DNA of 64,000 bases from an uncultured Alphaproteobacteria bacterium (GTDB lineage: Bacteria > Pseudomonadota > Alphaproteobacteria > JAPOUT01 > G958296285), in the NCBI GenBank assembly GCA_958296285.1, contig OY282459.1, positions 1,004,367 through 1,068,366 on the forward strand, read 5' to 3'. The translations under genes and the position numbers were made by a program. Within the stretch, counting starts at the first letter, position 1; the number at the start of each line of letters is the position of its first letter. Below the pieces are notes generated by a model. The model saw only the letters and a list, made by a program, of their open reading frames with translations. It had not been told where the DNA came from and ran no database searches. This document shows, piece by piece, positions 19,706 through 28,238 of the stretch.

Positions 19706-20287
19706 TTAATCCATGTGAAAGCCCAAACCTTTGAGAATTACGCAACTAACCTTCTTGTCCAATGATTTTGTAGCTCCAGTCACCCCTTGTTGTGAGCCGA
19801 AAGGACTAAAGTCCGCAGCCTCACGTACAGCATCATGGTATAACTTTGTATATTCCATAATCTTAAGAAGAGCTTCAGTTACTTGGGCATCTGAAACTCT
19901 CATGCCGTGCATAAGCTTGTCTCTAACCTGTTGCGCCAACTTTATTTTCTCAGCCGCATTTTTTGGGAAATCCTTTGAGAAAACAGTTTCATAGGAATCT
20001 TGAAATTTCTCGCGTGTCATATGAGTCGAGTCCATGGCTTGCTTAGCCATATAGGCATCCACAGCATAAGTTTTTCCCTCCGCCTGCACCCCATAAGTCT
20101 TTCTAAGGCCTATATAGAGAGACGTAGTGTGCGCCCATTCCACTCTATAAAACATATAGGTAAGAGCTAAACGCAGATCTTCAATCTTCTCAATTATTTC
20201 CGGAAACTGCCAGAAGTGATCTCGAACCTCACTCGGCAATTTTTCATACCGTTCTCGAAGAAGATCTTGAGCACTTTTGCGCGGCAT
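19706..20287 (-). CDS. HEPN-like protein of unknown function
   Basis: A 193-residue, largely helical protein of no family I recognise with certainty. Near residue 120 the segment QQVRDKLMHG fits the R-x4-H motif of HEPN ribonucleases (compare the common RNKxAHG form). Such proteins are often RNA-cleaving toxins or defence effectors. It lies between a DNA methyltransferase and an Mrr endonuclease and is convergent with the former. TCGA occurs about three times, far above host density, and base composition is lower in GC, both pointing to recent transfer. It is bracketed by a 15-bp direct repeat. The HEPN call rests on one motif and the helical look only. Confidence 0.5.
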   Translation of the reverse strand: MPRKSAQDLLRERYEKLPSEVRDHFWQFPEIIEKIEDLRLALTYMFYRVEWAHTTSLYIGLRKTYGVQAEGKTYAVDAYMAKQAMDSTHMTREKFQDSYETVFSKDFPKNAAEKIKLAQQVRDKLMHGMRVSDAQVTEALLKIMEYTKLYHDAVREAADFSPFGSQQGVTGATKSLDKKVSCVILKGLGFHMD

Positions 20288-20364
20288 AAATCTCTAATCC
20301 CTCGCATTTCCCTCCGATTAGCTTGTCATTCATTCTTATCGCGTTTATGACAACACCGTCAAGC

Positions 20365-20379
20365 CTAACCACATAACTA
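20365..20379. repeat. 15-bp direct repeat, right copy
   Basis: Identical to 19665-19679. It lies in the 207-base divergent region between the HEPN-like gene and the Mrr gene, which otherwise holds the promoters of both and no gene. Confidence 0.85.
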
Positions 20380-20494
20380 TAAGAGCAGGAGCTCTAACAA
20401 CGCGAAGGCACTCTAGTTTGACCCTCTCCCAAATGTCATGTTAGCACTTAAGAGAGATTTCAACCAATGCTAGACATAAGGAGGAAAGAACATC

Positions 20495-21403
20495 ATGCCA
20501 ATCCCACCTCAAGACAATTTAGCCGCTGCCTTGCTTAGCCTAATTGGAGATGAGAAAGAGCATCGTATCCGTGATCTTTTTGACCCTTTAGCAAGGCATT
20601 TTGATCTCACAGAAGACGATTTGCGAGAAACCATTAAATCCGGGGAGTCAAGATTTAAGAAGTCTACCCAGTGGGCAGCCTTCGCCCTACGCCAAGCAAT
20701 GTTTGCAGAGGCAGCGGGGCGAGGCTCTGTCAAAATCACTGACATGGGCAAGAAAATTCTTCAGGAAAACCATAAGGGGCTTGATTTAAAAATCAGGCAG
20801 AATTTGATATACAGTGAAAATCGTGACAGCGCGGATAAATCCGAAGAGACTCTCTCACTAGAGAATAGGAAAGAAAATGCCTTGCCCGACGATAGAGTTG
20901 AAGAGGCGCTTGCAGAAATAAATGATGCCTTAAAACAGGACATCATATCTGCTGTGCGTTCTTTGGGGACTACTCCTCAAGAAAAAGGAGCAGCCTTTGA
21001 GAGGTTAGTCTTAAATCTTCTTGAAAAAATGGGTTATGGCTCTCCTCACCACCTTGGCCGCTCGCACGATGGCGGCGTGGATGGCGTTATGTATCGGGAC
21101 GCCTTTGGACTTGATCGCATCTATATGCAAGCCAAATGTTTTGATGAGACACGGGTCGGAAAAACACCGATAGAAAGTTTTATTGCTGCCCTTGATCGAA
21201 AGAATGAAAGCAAGGGTATTTTTATCACATCTTCCAATTTTGAGAATCCAGCAAGAAAAACAGCTGAGAACGCTAACAAGCGGATTATTCTAATAGATGG
21301 CGATAAGCTGGCTGAGCTGATGATAAAGCATGACATAGGCGTCAGAAAGAAAAGCTGCATCATTATCAAAGAGATTGATGAGCAGTGGTTTGAGGATATC
21401 TAA
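20495..21403 (+). CDS. mrr: Mrr-family type IV restriction endonuclease
   Basis: A 302-residue protein. Residues 1-105 are an Mrr N-terminal winged-helix domain (LLSLIGDEKEHRIRDLFDPL and a TDMGKKIL end), a charged linker follows, and residues 150-290 are the Mrr catalytic domain: FERLVLNLLEKMGYG (Glu), DGGVDGVMYRD (Asp) and MQAKCF (Gln-x-Lys), the D-E-QxK nuclease centre. Mrr enzymes cut methylated DNA, or act as the nuclease of a restriction system. It has a good AGGAGG site. With the upstream methyltransferase it could form a restriction-modification pair, or be an independent defence. Low GC and a TCGA near 21196 suggest transfer. Confidence 0.85.
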   Translation: MPIPPQDNLAAALLSLIGDEKEHRIRDLFDPLARHFDLTEDDLRETIKSGESRFKKSTQWAAFALRQAMFAEAAGRGSVKITDMGKKILQENHKGLDLKIRQNLIYSENRDSADKSEETLSLENRKENALPDDRVEEALAEINDALKQDIISAVRSLGTTPQEKGAAFERLVLNLLEKMGYGSPHHLGRSHDGGVDGVMYRDAFGLDRIYMQAKCFDETRVGKTPIESFIAALDRKNESKGIFITSSNFENPARKTAENANKRIILIDGDKLAELMIKHDIGVRKKSCIIIKEIDEQWFEDI

Positions 21404-21433
21404 AAATCTCCTGCCACTCAATGGCTCTCACAA

Positions 21434-21571
21434 TGCAGGGGGGTCGGCGGGCTTCTCGCGGGCTTGCGCTGTCGCGCTACGCCCGCTTCGTTGCGCCACG
21501 CCCGCCGACCTGTAGGCTGCCTCACGGCAGCCTTGTTTTTCGCGGGGGGCTAGCCCCCCACACCCCCCTTC
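21434..21571. repeat. Mosaic palindromic repeat R3
   Basis: The B module opens with GGGGGGTCGGCGGGC and closes with GCCCGCCGACC, followed by a GGCTGCC/GGCAGCC hairpin and the A module GGGGGGCTAGCCCCCC. It sits between two convergent genes, and DNA to its right becomes G-poor at once. Confidence 0.85.
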
Positions 21572-21583
21572 ACACAAAGAGCC

Positions 21584-22480
21584 TCACGCCTCCTCAATGC
21601 GGAAAATCAAACCATCAGGGCCGCGAATGTAAAACCATCCCCCCCCACTCAAACCAGACAAAATCTCAACCCCACGATGCTCCAAAATCGCGCGAGCCTC
21701 CTCTATGTCATTCTCTATCGTAAAACCCAAAATCACCCCAGAAAACCACACGCTCTCCGAAGCCCACAACTCTAAACAAACATCAGGAAACGACCCGCCG
21801 CCAGATACCACAAAACGCCGACCACCATCAGAGCCATAAGACCCCAATAAACCTCCAGACCGCATAACACCACTCCGCGAAACCATCCCATCCGCACGAA
21901 ACCCTAAACGATCCGAATAAAACTCACGCATCTCCGATATGTCCATCTCATCAGACGCCGAAAGCAAAACCGAGCGAATCCCCGTGATCCGAATCTGCTT
22001 CTTCTTGCGCATCGGACGCGGCAGAACCTCGCGCGGCGGCTCAAAAATCTGCATCAGAAATCCGTTCGGCTCGCGGAAGTAAGATCGCTTGCCAACACGC
22101 TTCTCCTGCACATCGTCCATGAAGGGAATGTCGCGCGCCTCATAAGCCTTGCGAGCCTCAGCCAGATCGGCGACCTGAAAGCCGAAAATGTGCCGCCGCC
22201 GCAATTCAGGCGAAAGAGTCGCCCGAGACGACGCCAAAACCAACTCCTGTCCGGACGGCAGAAGGAAACTGGAAAAGCCGCCGCCGCGATTCCAAAAATC
22301 CATGTCCAAATTAATGACGAAAAACCGCTCCGCATAGGGCTGAACCCCAACAGGAATCACAAAACGCGACGCCCCTTGGATGCGGGTCTGCGGACTGAGT
22401 TCGGGAAGCGCGCCGTCATCTTGGCGATCGGCGATGCCGAGCGCGATCAGAATGGCGGCGAGAAGCGCGAAGCGCAGCAT
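21584..22480 (-). CDS. Two-domain VOC (glyoxalase-fold) protein with signal peptide
   Basis: A 298-residue protein. Residues 1-17 form a hydrophobic N-terminal segment (LRFALLAAILIALGIA) suggesting export. Two VOC halves follow: one ending SYFREPNGFLMQIFEP near residue 150 and a second ending WFYIRGPDGLIFRIEE at the C-terminus. Substrate unknown. It is followed on the same strand, after three bases upstream, by cytochrome b561, so both may be co-expressed. The 3-prime part of the gene is A/C-rich on the plus strand, the 5-prime part balanced. Confidence 0.7.
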   Translation of the reverse strand: MLRFALLAAILIALGIADRQDDGALPELSPQTRIQGASRFVIPVGVQPYAERFFVINLDMDFWNRGGGFSSFLLPSGQELVLASSRATLSPELRRRHIFGFQVADLAEARKAYEARDIPFMDDVQEKRVGKRSYFREPNGFLMQIFEPPREVLPRPMRKKKQIRITGIRSVLLSASDEMDISEMREFYSDRLGFRADGMVSRSGVMRSGGLLGSYGSDGGRRFVVSGGGSFPDVCLELWASESVWFSGVILGFTIENDIEEARAILEHRGVEILSGLSGGGWFYIRGPDGLIFRIEEA

Positions 22481-22483
22481 GGT

Positions 22484-23035
22484 TTAGCGGCGAGGGATTT
22501 CGGCGCCGAGCATGCGTTTGAGCGTATAGTCTTTATCGGCGAAGTGATGCTTGAGCGCCGCGCCGGCGTGGAGGACGATGAGAGCAAGGAAGGCGAAAGC
22601 TCCGATTTGGTGGGTGTAGAGGGCTGTCCAGGCGAGCGGCGGATATTTCCCGACTGGCCCGATTTCCAGGAGTCCGAAGAGCGGCAGGGTTGAGCCGAAA
22701 CTGAGCGACATGATCATGCCGGAGATTGGCATCAGCAGCGAGAGTGTGAGCAGGCTGATATGGGTATATTTGGCGAGGCGGACTTCCCAATCTTTGTGGG
22801 GCGCGGCGGGTTTGAGGAGTCCGTTTTTCCCACGCCACGCGATTCGCGCGAGGATCAGGAAGAAGAGGAGGAGTCCTGAGGATTTATGGAGGAAGTAGAG
22901 GGTATCCTTGAGGGGGCTTTTTGGGAGTTCGTGCATATAGACTCCGACAGCGAGCATCGCGAGGATGCTGACGCCGATGATCCAATGGAGCGCGATAGTT
23001 AGGGGCGCGAGTTTGTGGTGGGTGTCTGTTTTCAT
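22484..23035 (-). CDS. Cytochrome b561 family membrane protein
   Basis: A 183-residue four-helix dihaem cytochrome b (YceJ/CybB type) of the inner membrane that could oxidise quinol or superoxide. Candidate haem histidines are in TIALHWIIG, LHKSSG, YTHQIGA and VLHAGAALKHHF. The start at 23035 is chosen over one 12 codons upstream in a Lys-rich stretch. Its 5-prime end is G/T-rich on the plus strand, just left of the helicase island. Confidence 0.88.
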   Translation of the reverse strand: MKTDTHHKLAPLTIALHWIIGVSILAMLAVGVYMHELPKSPLKDTLYFLHKSSGLLLFFLILARIAWRGKNGLLKPAAPHKDWEVRLAKYTHISLLTLSLLMPISGMIMSLSFGSTLPLFGLLEIGPVGKYPPLAWTALYTHQIGAFAFLALIVLHAGAALKHHFADKDYTLKRMLGAEIPRR

Positions 23036-23110
23036 GTTGGGGATTTTGTCGGATTTTTTTTGAGTTTTCAAGCTTTTGTGAGGGGGCTTTCTTAAAGAAC
23101 CTGCGAAAGG

Positions 23111-25735
23111 CTACGACTCGAGATCGTCCAAAGATTCGCGTGTTTCGCCCGTTTCCGGATTCCAATAAACCTTATACCATTCGTCTCCGACCTCTTTAAT
23201 ATGCTCTGCTGGCATACGTTGTTTTACTGGTGAATATGTAATCCGTTCTGGCAAATTTTTGTATAGATACTCCAATCGCACATCGCCTCCTTGGTCAATG
23301 AGCTCATAGTCAGTGATTTCAATATCTCTGAAAATACCCTTATATTCGTAAGCGACAACGCTTCCTTTCTTGTATACAAGAAGCCATCCTTTAGGCAGGC
23401 TAGCATCTTGAACAGAGATGCTAGAGCCATCCTCTTTTTGAAGTTGTTCAAACCATCTCTGCAAGTTGGAAACGATATCATTAGAAAGAAGGTCACTTTT
23501 CTCGAGTCTACTGAGAAGATCATCGAATCGCCGATAAGCAGGTTCTGTCAGTCGTAAACTCCCATGTGTAGAATCAAAAAGCACGACTGCATCGGTAATA
23601 AAATTACGCCGACCATTTTCCTGGATAAGCGCGATGTTTGTAGCTACAGCATAAACATCTTGGGGGGAGATGCTGTATTCCCTTAACATGAGCTCGTGGA
23701 AAGCGGACGCGACCTCACCTTTGACGCCTTCTTGTCTAAACCACTCCTCGGCGATCCGCATGACAACGCCAGTTGTACGAAAGTCTCGTGTTTTAGGAGT
23801 CATGCTCGGTTTTTCTACCCGCAAATCTCTATAGAATTTCCGCTCGCCGATCTCGCGGAAACCTTCCACTCTTTCATTGATTTGCAAATGGCATTCCGCA
23901 AGAAAACCATTTTTACCCATGAGACACTGCCCATTGACAAGGCCATCCCGAGAAAGACTCAGGTTAACGAAAGTGCGTATCATGGGTTTGGGGTACATGG
24001 GAGATTCCGTGCGGGCAACCCGAATCTCCCTTTCAAAGGAAGTGTTTCTCCATTCAAGAACACGCCATCCTTGCCCTTTATGCAAGTAAATCGCCCAAGG
24101 GAATGCTTCCCGTATCGCTTGTTGTAGACTGAGCTGAGCGACAGAAATACGACTGCCGCCGGGTGCACTGCGCCCGTGAACAACCTTAAAGCTTTCTTCG
24201 GGACTGTTTCGCAGGGGAAAGTTAAGGTGAGGTGAATCACCTCCTATTCTGTTGATTGAGTCGAACTCTCTGGGTCGTGCGGATGGACTGCCTGGATAGG
24301 AAAAATCAAAAACATCTTCAAAACCATCGGGCCACGACACGAATCGCGGCACCCGTTTTTTGTCCCTTCCCCTAAGCATGTCCAACTCATCTGATAGACA
24401 AAGCGCATGGGCAAATTGCATGAATCTGTTAAAAATATACAGATAGGACGGTTCCACAGACTCCTCATAGTAATCCCCCAGCGTTGTACCAAAACGGCTG
24501 AAAACATCAGGCTCAGCAAGGATTCCGAAACTCCCTGGTTGTTGTCTGCCAACGCGACCCAATCTTTGCCGAAACGACTTTCGAGAAATTGGAAGGTGGA
24601 CATTGAGTCCGACGTTCAAATGCCCAATATCAATGCCGAGTTCAAGTGCTGAAGTGGATATAACGCCTTGCAGACTCCCATTGCGCAGAGCATTTTCTAT
24701 TTCGGCGCGATCGTAGGGTTCGTAGCCGCTCCTGTAAGGCTTTACGCTGTCGCGGTCGACTTTCACGGAAAGGCGCTCCGCGCCCTGACGTGAGTCGATG
24801 AATGTTATGAAACTGCCGTCGTCGGACTCGTCAACCAGCTCACTCAAAAGCTGACTCAAATTTTGAGTTAGATTCAAAGGAATCGTCGTTTCTTCTATGT
24901 CGGCGTCGTTTTTTAAGCAGATATGGAAGATTGATCGGGGACAGGTTGGCGATCCATCTTCTTCTTCCCCAATCGTGATAAACTCTAGTCCGGTGAGAGC
25001 CTGAAGGTGCTTGTCGGGGGCACGGATTGTCGCGCTAGCAGCTATAACCTGCGGTAGCGAGCGTTTAGACTCAGATTTGGCGAGAGCGCAAGCAACGCAT
25101 AAACGGCGGAATAGATAAGCAAAGTTGCTCCCAAATATGCCTTCCAGAACGTGCGCCTCGTCAATCACGATAAGCGACACTCGCGCGAGAAAGTTCCGAT
25201 GTGCCGGATTTGAGACTTCACGGAGCAGCCAAGCTTGGCAAATATCGGGGGTCATCAGCGCAATGCGCGCGCTTTTCAGTTTGTCGGTTCGTTCTTGTGG
25301 TGGTTTAATGGAGCCATCAATCTTTTGGATTGCGCCGCTTCCCATGCCTGCCAATTTGGCTATCCTACGCCAAGATTTCAGCTGATCCCCCGCTAACGCT
25401 CTTTGCGGATAGAAAATGATGGCAACAGCTTCATCATCATTATCCATCATGCGGAAAGCGGCGGATTGGAAAATGAGCGATTTGCCAGATGCTGTTCCTG
25501 TCGCAATGACAATGTTCTTTCCTTGCGCCGCCGCTTCCATCGCTTTTGCCTGATGCAGCCACAGCTTTCCTTGGAGCTGGCTGTCGTTCATTAGCCAGCG
25601 CCCAACAGCGCCACCATGATAAGAATCAGGTATGGGGGCAGTGCGCTCTTCTCGGGGCGGGATATCCAACCTATCCACGCAGGAAAGCTCATCGGAATCT
25701 ATCAGACGATTAAAGACTTCTAGGATATCTGCCAT
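23111..25735 (-). CDS. SF2 DEAH-box helicase, MrfA/YprA-like
   Basis: An 874-residue helicase. Motif I is ATGTASGKSL near residue 75, motif II VIDEAHVLEG near 190, motif III ASATIRAP near 235, motifs IV-VI in the second RecA domain with STSALELGIDIGHLNVGLN and QRLGRVGRQQPG near 375-400. The C-terminal 400 residues carry no cysteine cluster that would clearly mark DUF1998. MrfA-type enzymes work in DNA repair; related helicases occur in phage-defence loci. About six TCGA sites, lower GC and unlike codon use mark it as foreign. It starts 43 bases past the 3-prime end of tRNA-Asp, a classic integration position, but no integrase is present. Start at 25735 follows GGGAGG; an ATG seven codons earlier is possible. 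Confidence 0.82.
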   Translation of the reverse strand: MADILEVFNRLIDSDELSCVDRLDIPPREERTAPIPDSYHGGAVGRWLMNDSQLQGKLWLHQAKAMEAAAQGKNIVIATGTASGKSLIFQSAAFRMMDNDDEAVAIIFYPQRALAGDQLKSWRRIAKLAGMGSGAIQKIDGSIKPPQERTDKLKSARIALMTPDICQAWLLREVSNPAHRNFLARVSLIVIDEAHVLEGIFGSNFAYLFRRLCVACALAKSESKRSLPQVIAASATIRAPDKHLQALTGLEFITIGEEEDGSPTCPRSIFHICLKNDADIEETTIPLNLTQNLSQLLSELVDESDDGSFITFIDSRQGAERLSVKVDRDSVKPYRSGYEPYDRAEIENALRNGSLQGVISTSALELGIDIGHLNVGLNVHLPISRKSFRQRLGRVGRQQPGSFGILAEPDVFSRFGTTLGDYYEESVEPSYLYIFNRFMQFAHALCLSDELDMLRGRDKKRVPRFVSWPDGFEDVFDFSYPGSPSARPREFDSINRIGGDSPHLNFPLRNSPEESFKVVHGRSAPGGSRISVAQLSLQQAIREAFPWAIYLHKGQGWRVLEWRNTSFEREIRVARTESPMYPKPMIRTFVNLSLSRDGLVNGQCLMGKNGFLAECHLQINERVEGFREIGERKFYRDLRVEKPSMTPKTRDFRTTGVVMRIAEEWFRQEGVKGEVASAFHELMLREYSISPQDVYAVATNIALIQENGRRNFITDAVVLFDSTHGSLRLTEPAYRRFDDLLSRLEKSDLLSNDIVSNLQRWFEQLQKEDGSSISVQDASLPKGWLLVYKKGSVVAYEYKGIFRDIEITDYELIDQGGDVRLEYLYKNLPERITYSPVKQRMPAEHIKEVGDEWYKVYWNPETGETRESLDDLES

Positions 25736-25777
25736 AGCAACTTTTCCTCCCTGCAACTATTTTACGACTCCATGAGG

Positions 25778-25855
25778 TGGCGGGAGTGACGGGACTCGAA
25801 CCCGCGACCTCCGGCGTGACAGGCCGGCGCTCTAAACCGACTGAGCTACACCCCC
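25778..25855 (-). tRNA. tRNA-Asp (GTC)
   Basis: Folds by eye into a complete cloverleaf: acceptor GGGGGTG with CACTCCC, D-arm GCTCAG...GAGC, anticodon stem CCGGC/GCCGG with loop CTGTCAC (anticodon GTC), T-arm with GGTTCGAGTCC, discriminator G and an encoded CCA. The T loop contains one of the unavoidable TCGA sites. Confidence 0.96.
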
Positions 25856-25952
25856 CATCTCTGCCTTTGTCCTATTCTGATAATGCGCCGCGCCGCGCCG
25901 CCCGTCAATGAGGAAGTTGAATCAGCTATAGTAGGCATCAACTCATGCAAGA

Positions 25953-26165
25953 AAAGGGGGGGGTGCGGGGGGTGCGACACCCCCCGCAAAAAACAAGGCG
26001 GGCATAGCCCGCCTATTGTCTCTTGCGAGCAGGGGAGGTCGGCGGGCTTCTCGCAGGCTCGCGCTACGCGCTTCGCCTGCTTCGTTGCGCCACGCCCGCC
26101 GACCCTAGCGGGCTTCGCCCGCTCGGTTTTTCTTGGGGGGCTAGCCCCCCAAACCCCCCTCAACA
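25953..26165. repeat. Mosaic palindromic repeat R4
   Basis: Contains GGGGGGTGCGACACCCCCC, a GGCGGGC/GCCCGCC hairpin, the B module (GGTCGGCGGGC to GCCCGCCGACC), a GCGGGC-TTC-GCCCGC hairpin and the A module GGGGGGCTAGCCCCCC. It lies between tRNA-Asp and aroF (divergent). Together with flanking bases it fills the 372-base space 25856-26227; nothing coding is seen there. Confidence 0.85.
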
Positions 26166-26189
26166 GGAGCATGTCATGCCCCTCTTAAC

Positions 26190-26218
26190 TTGCTAACACC
26201 CAACGCCCGCGCTATAGA
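26190..26218 (+). promoter_or_regulatory. Promoter of the DAHP synthase gene (apparently leaderless)
   Basis: TTGCTA (26190-26195) and TATAGA (26213-26218) with a 17-base spacer. The ATG at 26228 lies only nine bases after the minus-10, so transcription would start at or within a base or two of the start codon. No Shine-Dalgarno is visible. Confidence 0.65.
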
Positions 26219-26227
26219 ATCCCCACT

Positions 26228-27601
26228 ATGCCCAAATGGTCTCCAAATAGCTGGCGAAACAAACCTATCCGCCAAGTCCCACAATACCCCAACAAATCCA
26301 CGCTCCAAAACGTGGAAAAACAACTCGCTAACTTCCCCCCACTCGTCTTCGCAGGCGAAGCCAGAACCCTCCTCAATAACCTCGCCCAAGTCGCCAAAGG
26401 CAAAGCCTTCCTGCTCCAAGGCGGAGACTGCTCCGAAAGCTTCGCAGAACACTCCGCAGACAATATCCGCGATACCTTCCGAGTCCTCCTCCAAATGGCA
26501 GTCGTCCTCACCTTCGCAAGCCGACTCCCAGTCGTCAAAATCGGACGCATCGCAGGGCAATTCGCTAAACCCCGATCCGAACCCACCGAAACCAAAAATA
26601 CCAAAACTCTCCCCTCTTACCGAGGCGACATCATCAACGATATCGCCTTTGACGAAACCGCCCGAATCCCCGATCCCGATCGCCAAATCAAAGCCTATCG
26701 GCAGTCGGCTTCCACGCTGAACCTGCTGCGAGCCTTCGCGCAGGGCGGATACGCCGATCTCCATTTCGTCCATAGATGGAATCTCGGCTTCGTCGGCGAG
26801 AGCGCCGAGGGGCATCGCTACAGCCAGCTCGCCGACAGAATCACAGAGGCTCTGGACTTCATGCAAGCCTGCGGCGTCTCCTCCGAGACCGCCCCGCAGC
26901 TTCGCGCCGTGGAGTTCTACACGAGCCACGAGGCTCTGCTCTTGGGCTATGAGCAGGCGCTGACCCGCACCGATTCCATGCTCGGCGGATATTACGGCAC
27001 CTCCGCCCATATGCTCTGGATCGGCGACAGGACGCGGCAGATAGACGGCGCGCATGTGGAGTTTTGTCGCGGCATTGAGAATCCGTTGGGCTTGAAGTGC
27101 GGGCCTACGCTTTCTTCTGACGAGTTGTTGCGCTTGATAGACATTTTGAATCCGAAGAATGTTCCTGGTCGTTTGACTCTGATATGTCGTTTTGGTTCGG
27201 AGCGTGTTGGGGATCATTTGCCTGGGCTCATTCGCGCTGTGATGCGCGAGGGTCGCGCGGTGGTATGGTCGTGTGATCCGATGCATGGCAACACGATTAA
27301 GGCGTCCAATGGATATAAGACTCGTGAGGTTGGGAGCGTGATTTTGGAGGCGCGGCGGTTTATGGACATTCATCGCGCGGAGGGGAGTTATGCCGGCGGC
27401 GTTCATTTAGAGATGACGGGTCAGAATGTGACGGAGTGTTTGGGGGGTGGGCAAGCGATATCGGAGGCGGATTTGTCTAGTCGGTATCATACGCATTGTG
27501 ATCCGCGGTTGAATGCGACTCAGGCTTTAGAGTTGGCGTTTTTGTTGGCTGAGGAGATTGCTCGCGGACGTTCTAGCGAGACAGCTCGCGCCGCCCTTTA
27601 G
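26228..27601 (+). CDS. aroF: Class II 3-deoxy-7-phosphoheptulonate (DAHP) synthase
   Basis: A 457-residue plant-type DAHP synthase, condensing PEP and erythrose-4-phosphate as the first step to aromatic amino acids. Conserved segments are [12 protein letters not shown] near 60, [16 protein letters not shown] near 105, [19 protein letters not shown] near 255, KCGP near 285 and DPMHGNT near 345. Monocistronic between repeats R4 and R5. Base use is striking: 26281-26340 has 24 C and 5 G, while 27421-27480 has 26 G and 7 C, so synonymous choice flips along one gene. Confidence 0.95.
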   Translation: MPKWSPNSWRNKPIRQVPQYPNKSTLQNVEKQLANFPPLVFAGEARTLLNNLAQVAKGKAFLLQGGDCSESFAEHSADNIRDTFRVLLQMAVVLTFASRLPVVKIGRIAGQFAKPRSEPTETKNTKTLPSYRGDIINDIAFDETARIPDPDRQIKAYRQSASTLNLLRAFAQGGYADLHFVHRWNLGFVGESAEGHRYSQLADRITEALDFMQACGVSSETAPQLRAVEFYTSHEALLLGYEQALTRTDSMLGGYYGTSAHMLWIGDRTRQIDGAHVEFCRGIENPLGLKCGPTLSSDELLRLIDILNPKNVPGRLTLICRFGSERVGDHLPGLIRAVMREGRAVVWSCDPMHGNTIKASNGYKTREVGSVILEARRFMDIHRAEGSYAGGVHLEMTGQNVTECLGGGQAISEADLSSRYHTHCDPRLNATQALELAFLLAEEIARGRSSETARAAL

Positions 27602-27612
27602 TGCGCTCCCGT

Positions 27613-27780
27613 TGAGGGGGGTGTGGGGGGCTAGCCCCCCACGAAAAACAAGGTTGCCGTAAGGCAACCTACGAGTCGGCGGGCGTGGCGAAACGAAGCG
27701 GGCGAAGCCCGAAGGGCAAGCCCGCGAGAAAGCCCGCCGACCCCCTGCAATTAAAATATAAAGGGCGCGTCAGCGCCCTT
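27613..27780. repeat. Mosaic palindromic repeat R5
   Basis: A module GGGGGGCTAGCCCCCC, a GGTTGCC/GGCAACC hairpin, B module (GTCGGCGGGC at 27675 to GCCCGCCGACC near 27733), then a perfect hairpin AAGGGCGC-GTCA-GCGCCCTT at 27761-27780. The final hairpin could act as a terminator for aroF. Confidence 0.85.
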
Positions 27781-27879
27781 GAATTCAAAAATCGCGTATG
27801 TCATAATACGACTTGGTCGGTTCGCCGAATCTCTATCCATGGGTGAAGGTGAACTAACCAATCGGGCGACGATGCCGGC

Positions 27880-27955
27880 ACTGATAATTCAGGTGGAAAG
27901 AACCCGGAGATTCGAATCCGGGAGTATCGTAGGTTCAAATCCTACCAGTTGCACG
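27880..27955 (+). other. tRNA-like sequence with T-arm, unresolved
   Basis: A perfect T-arm (27929-27945: GTAGG, TTCAAAT, CCTAC) is followed by CAGTTGCA, as at a tRNA 3-prime end without CCA. Before it is a second hairpin, CCCGGA/TCCGGG at 27903-27922 with GATTCGAA in its loop, which could be a long variable arm. I could not find a matching 5-prime acceptor strand or a convincing anticodon arm. It may be a tRNA relic or part of another structured RNA. The rest of 27781-28238 is AT-rich with no supportable gene. Confidence 0.3.
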
Positions 27956-28086
27956 TGCATTGTCGTCTTGATTGCACCTGCAAGATTAAAGAAAACCTGC
28001 ATATAAGTCAAGGAATTTATAAAAGCAAAAGTTTCTCCCGCACTGTAAACTGCAGAAATTTACGTAGGTACGAACCTCTTATGAGT

Positions 28087-28105
28087 CTGGTAAAAAATTT
28101 ACCAG
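28087..28105. repeat. Perfect inverted repeat
   Basis: CTGGTAAA, three bases, TTTACCAG. It lies in the AT-rich non-coding stretch downstream of the TPR gene (minus strand). Could be an operator or a weak hairpin; no T-tract follows. Confidence 0.5.
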
Positions 28106-28238
28106 CCTTAACTTGAAGCGGGGTTCTTGTAGAGCAAATAAGGAGTCGCCCAAAGGTTTCCCTCTATTTCTATAAGTCTTTACCTCTATTTTTTAACTTC
28201 TATCATGAACTCCTGTGGGCAGGAGGCGGCCGGCTTTT

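Noticed and set aside
23111-25735. DpdJ helicase of a 7-deazaguanine DNA modification cluster
   Set aside because: No other dpd genes are near; motifs support only a general MrfA/YprA-like call.
27779-28006. A 75-codon frame translating the tRNA-like stretch
   Set aside because: The peptide contains the FESGSIVGSNPTS pattern typical of a mistranslated tRNA-like region.
27929-28070. Two-piece (permuted) tmRNA
   Set aside because: A T-arm and a possible complementary acceptor strand exist, and GCAAAAGTTTCTCCCGC could be read as a short tag, but the usual 5-prime signature and an ALAA-like tag end are missing.
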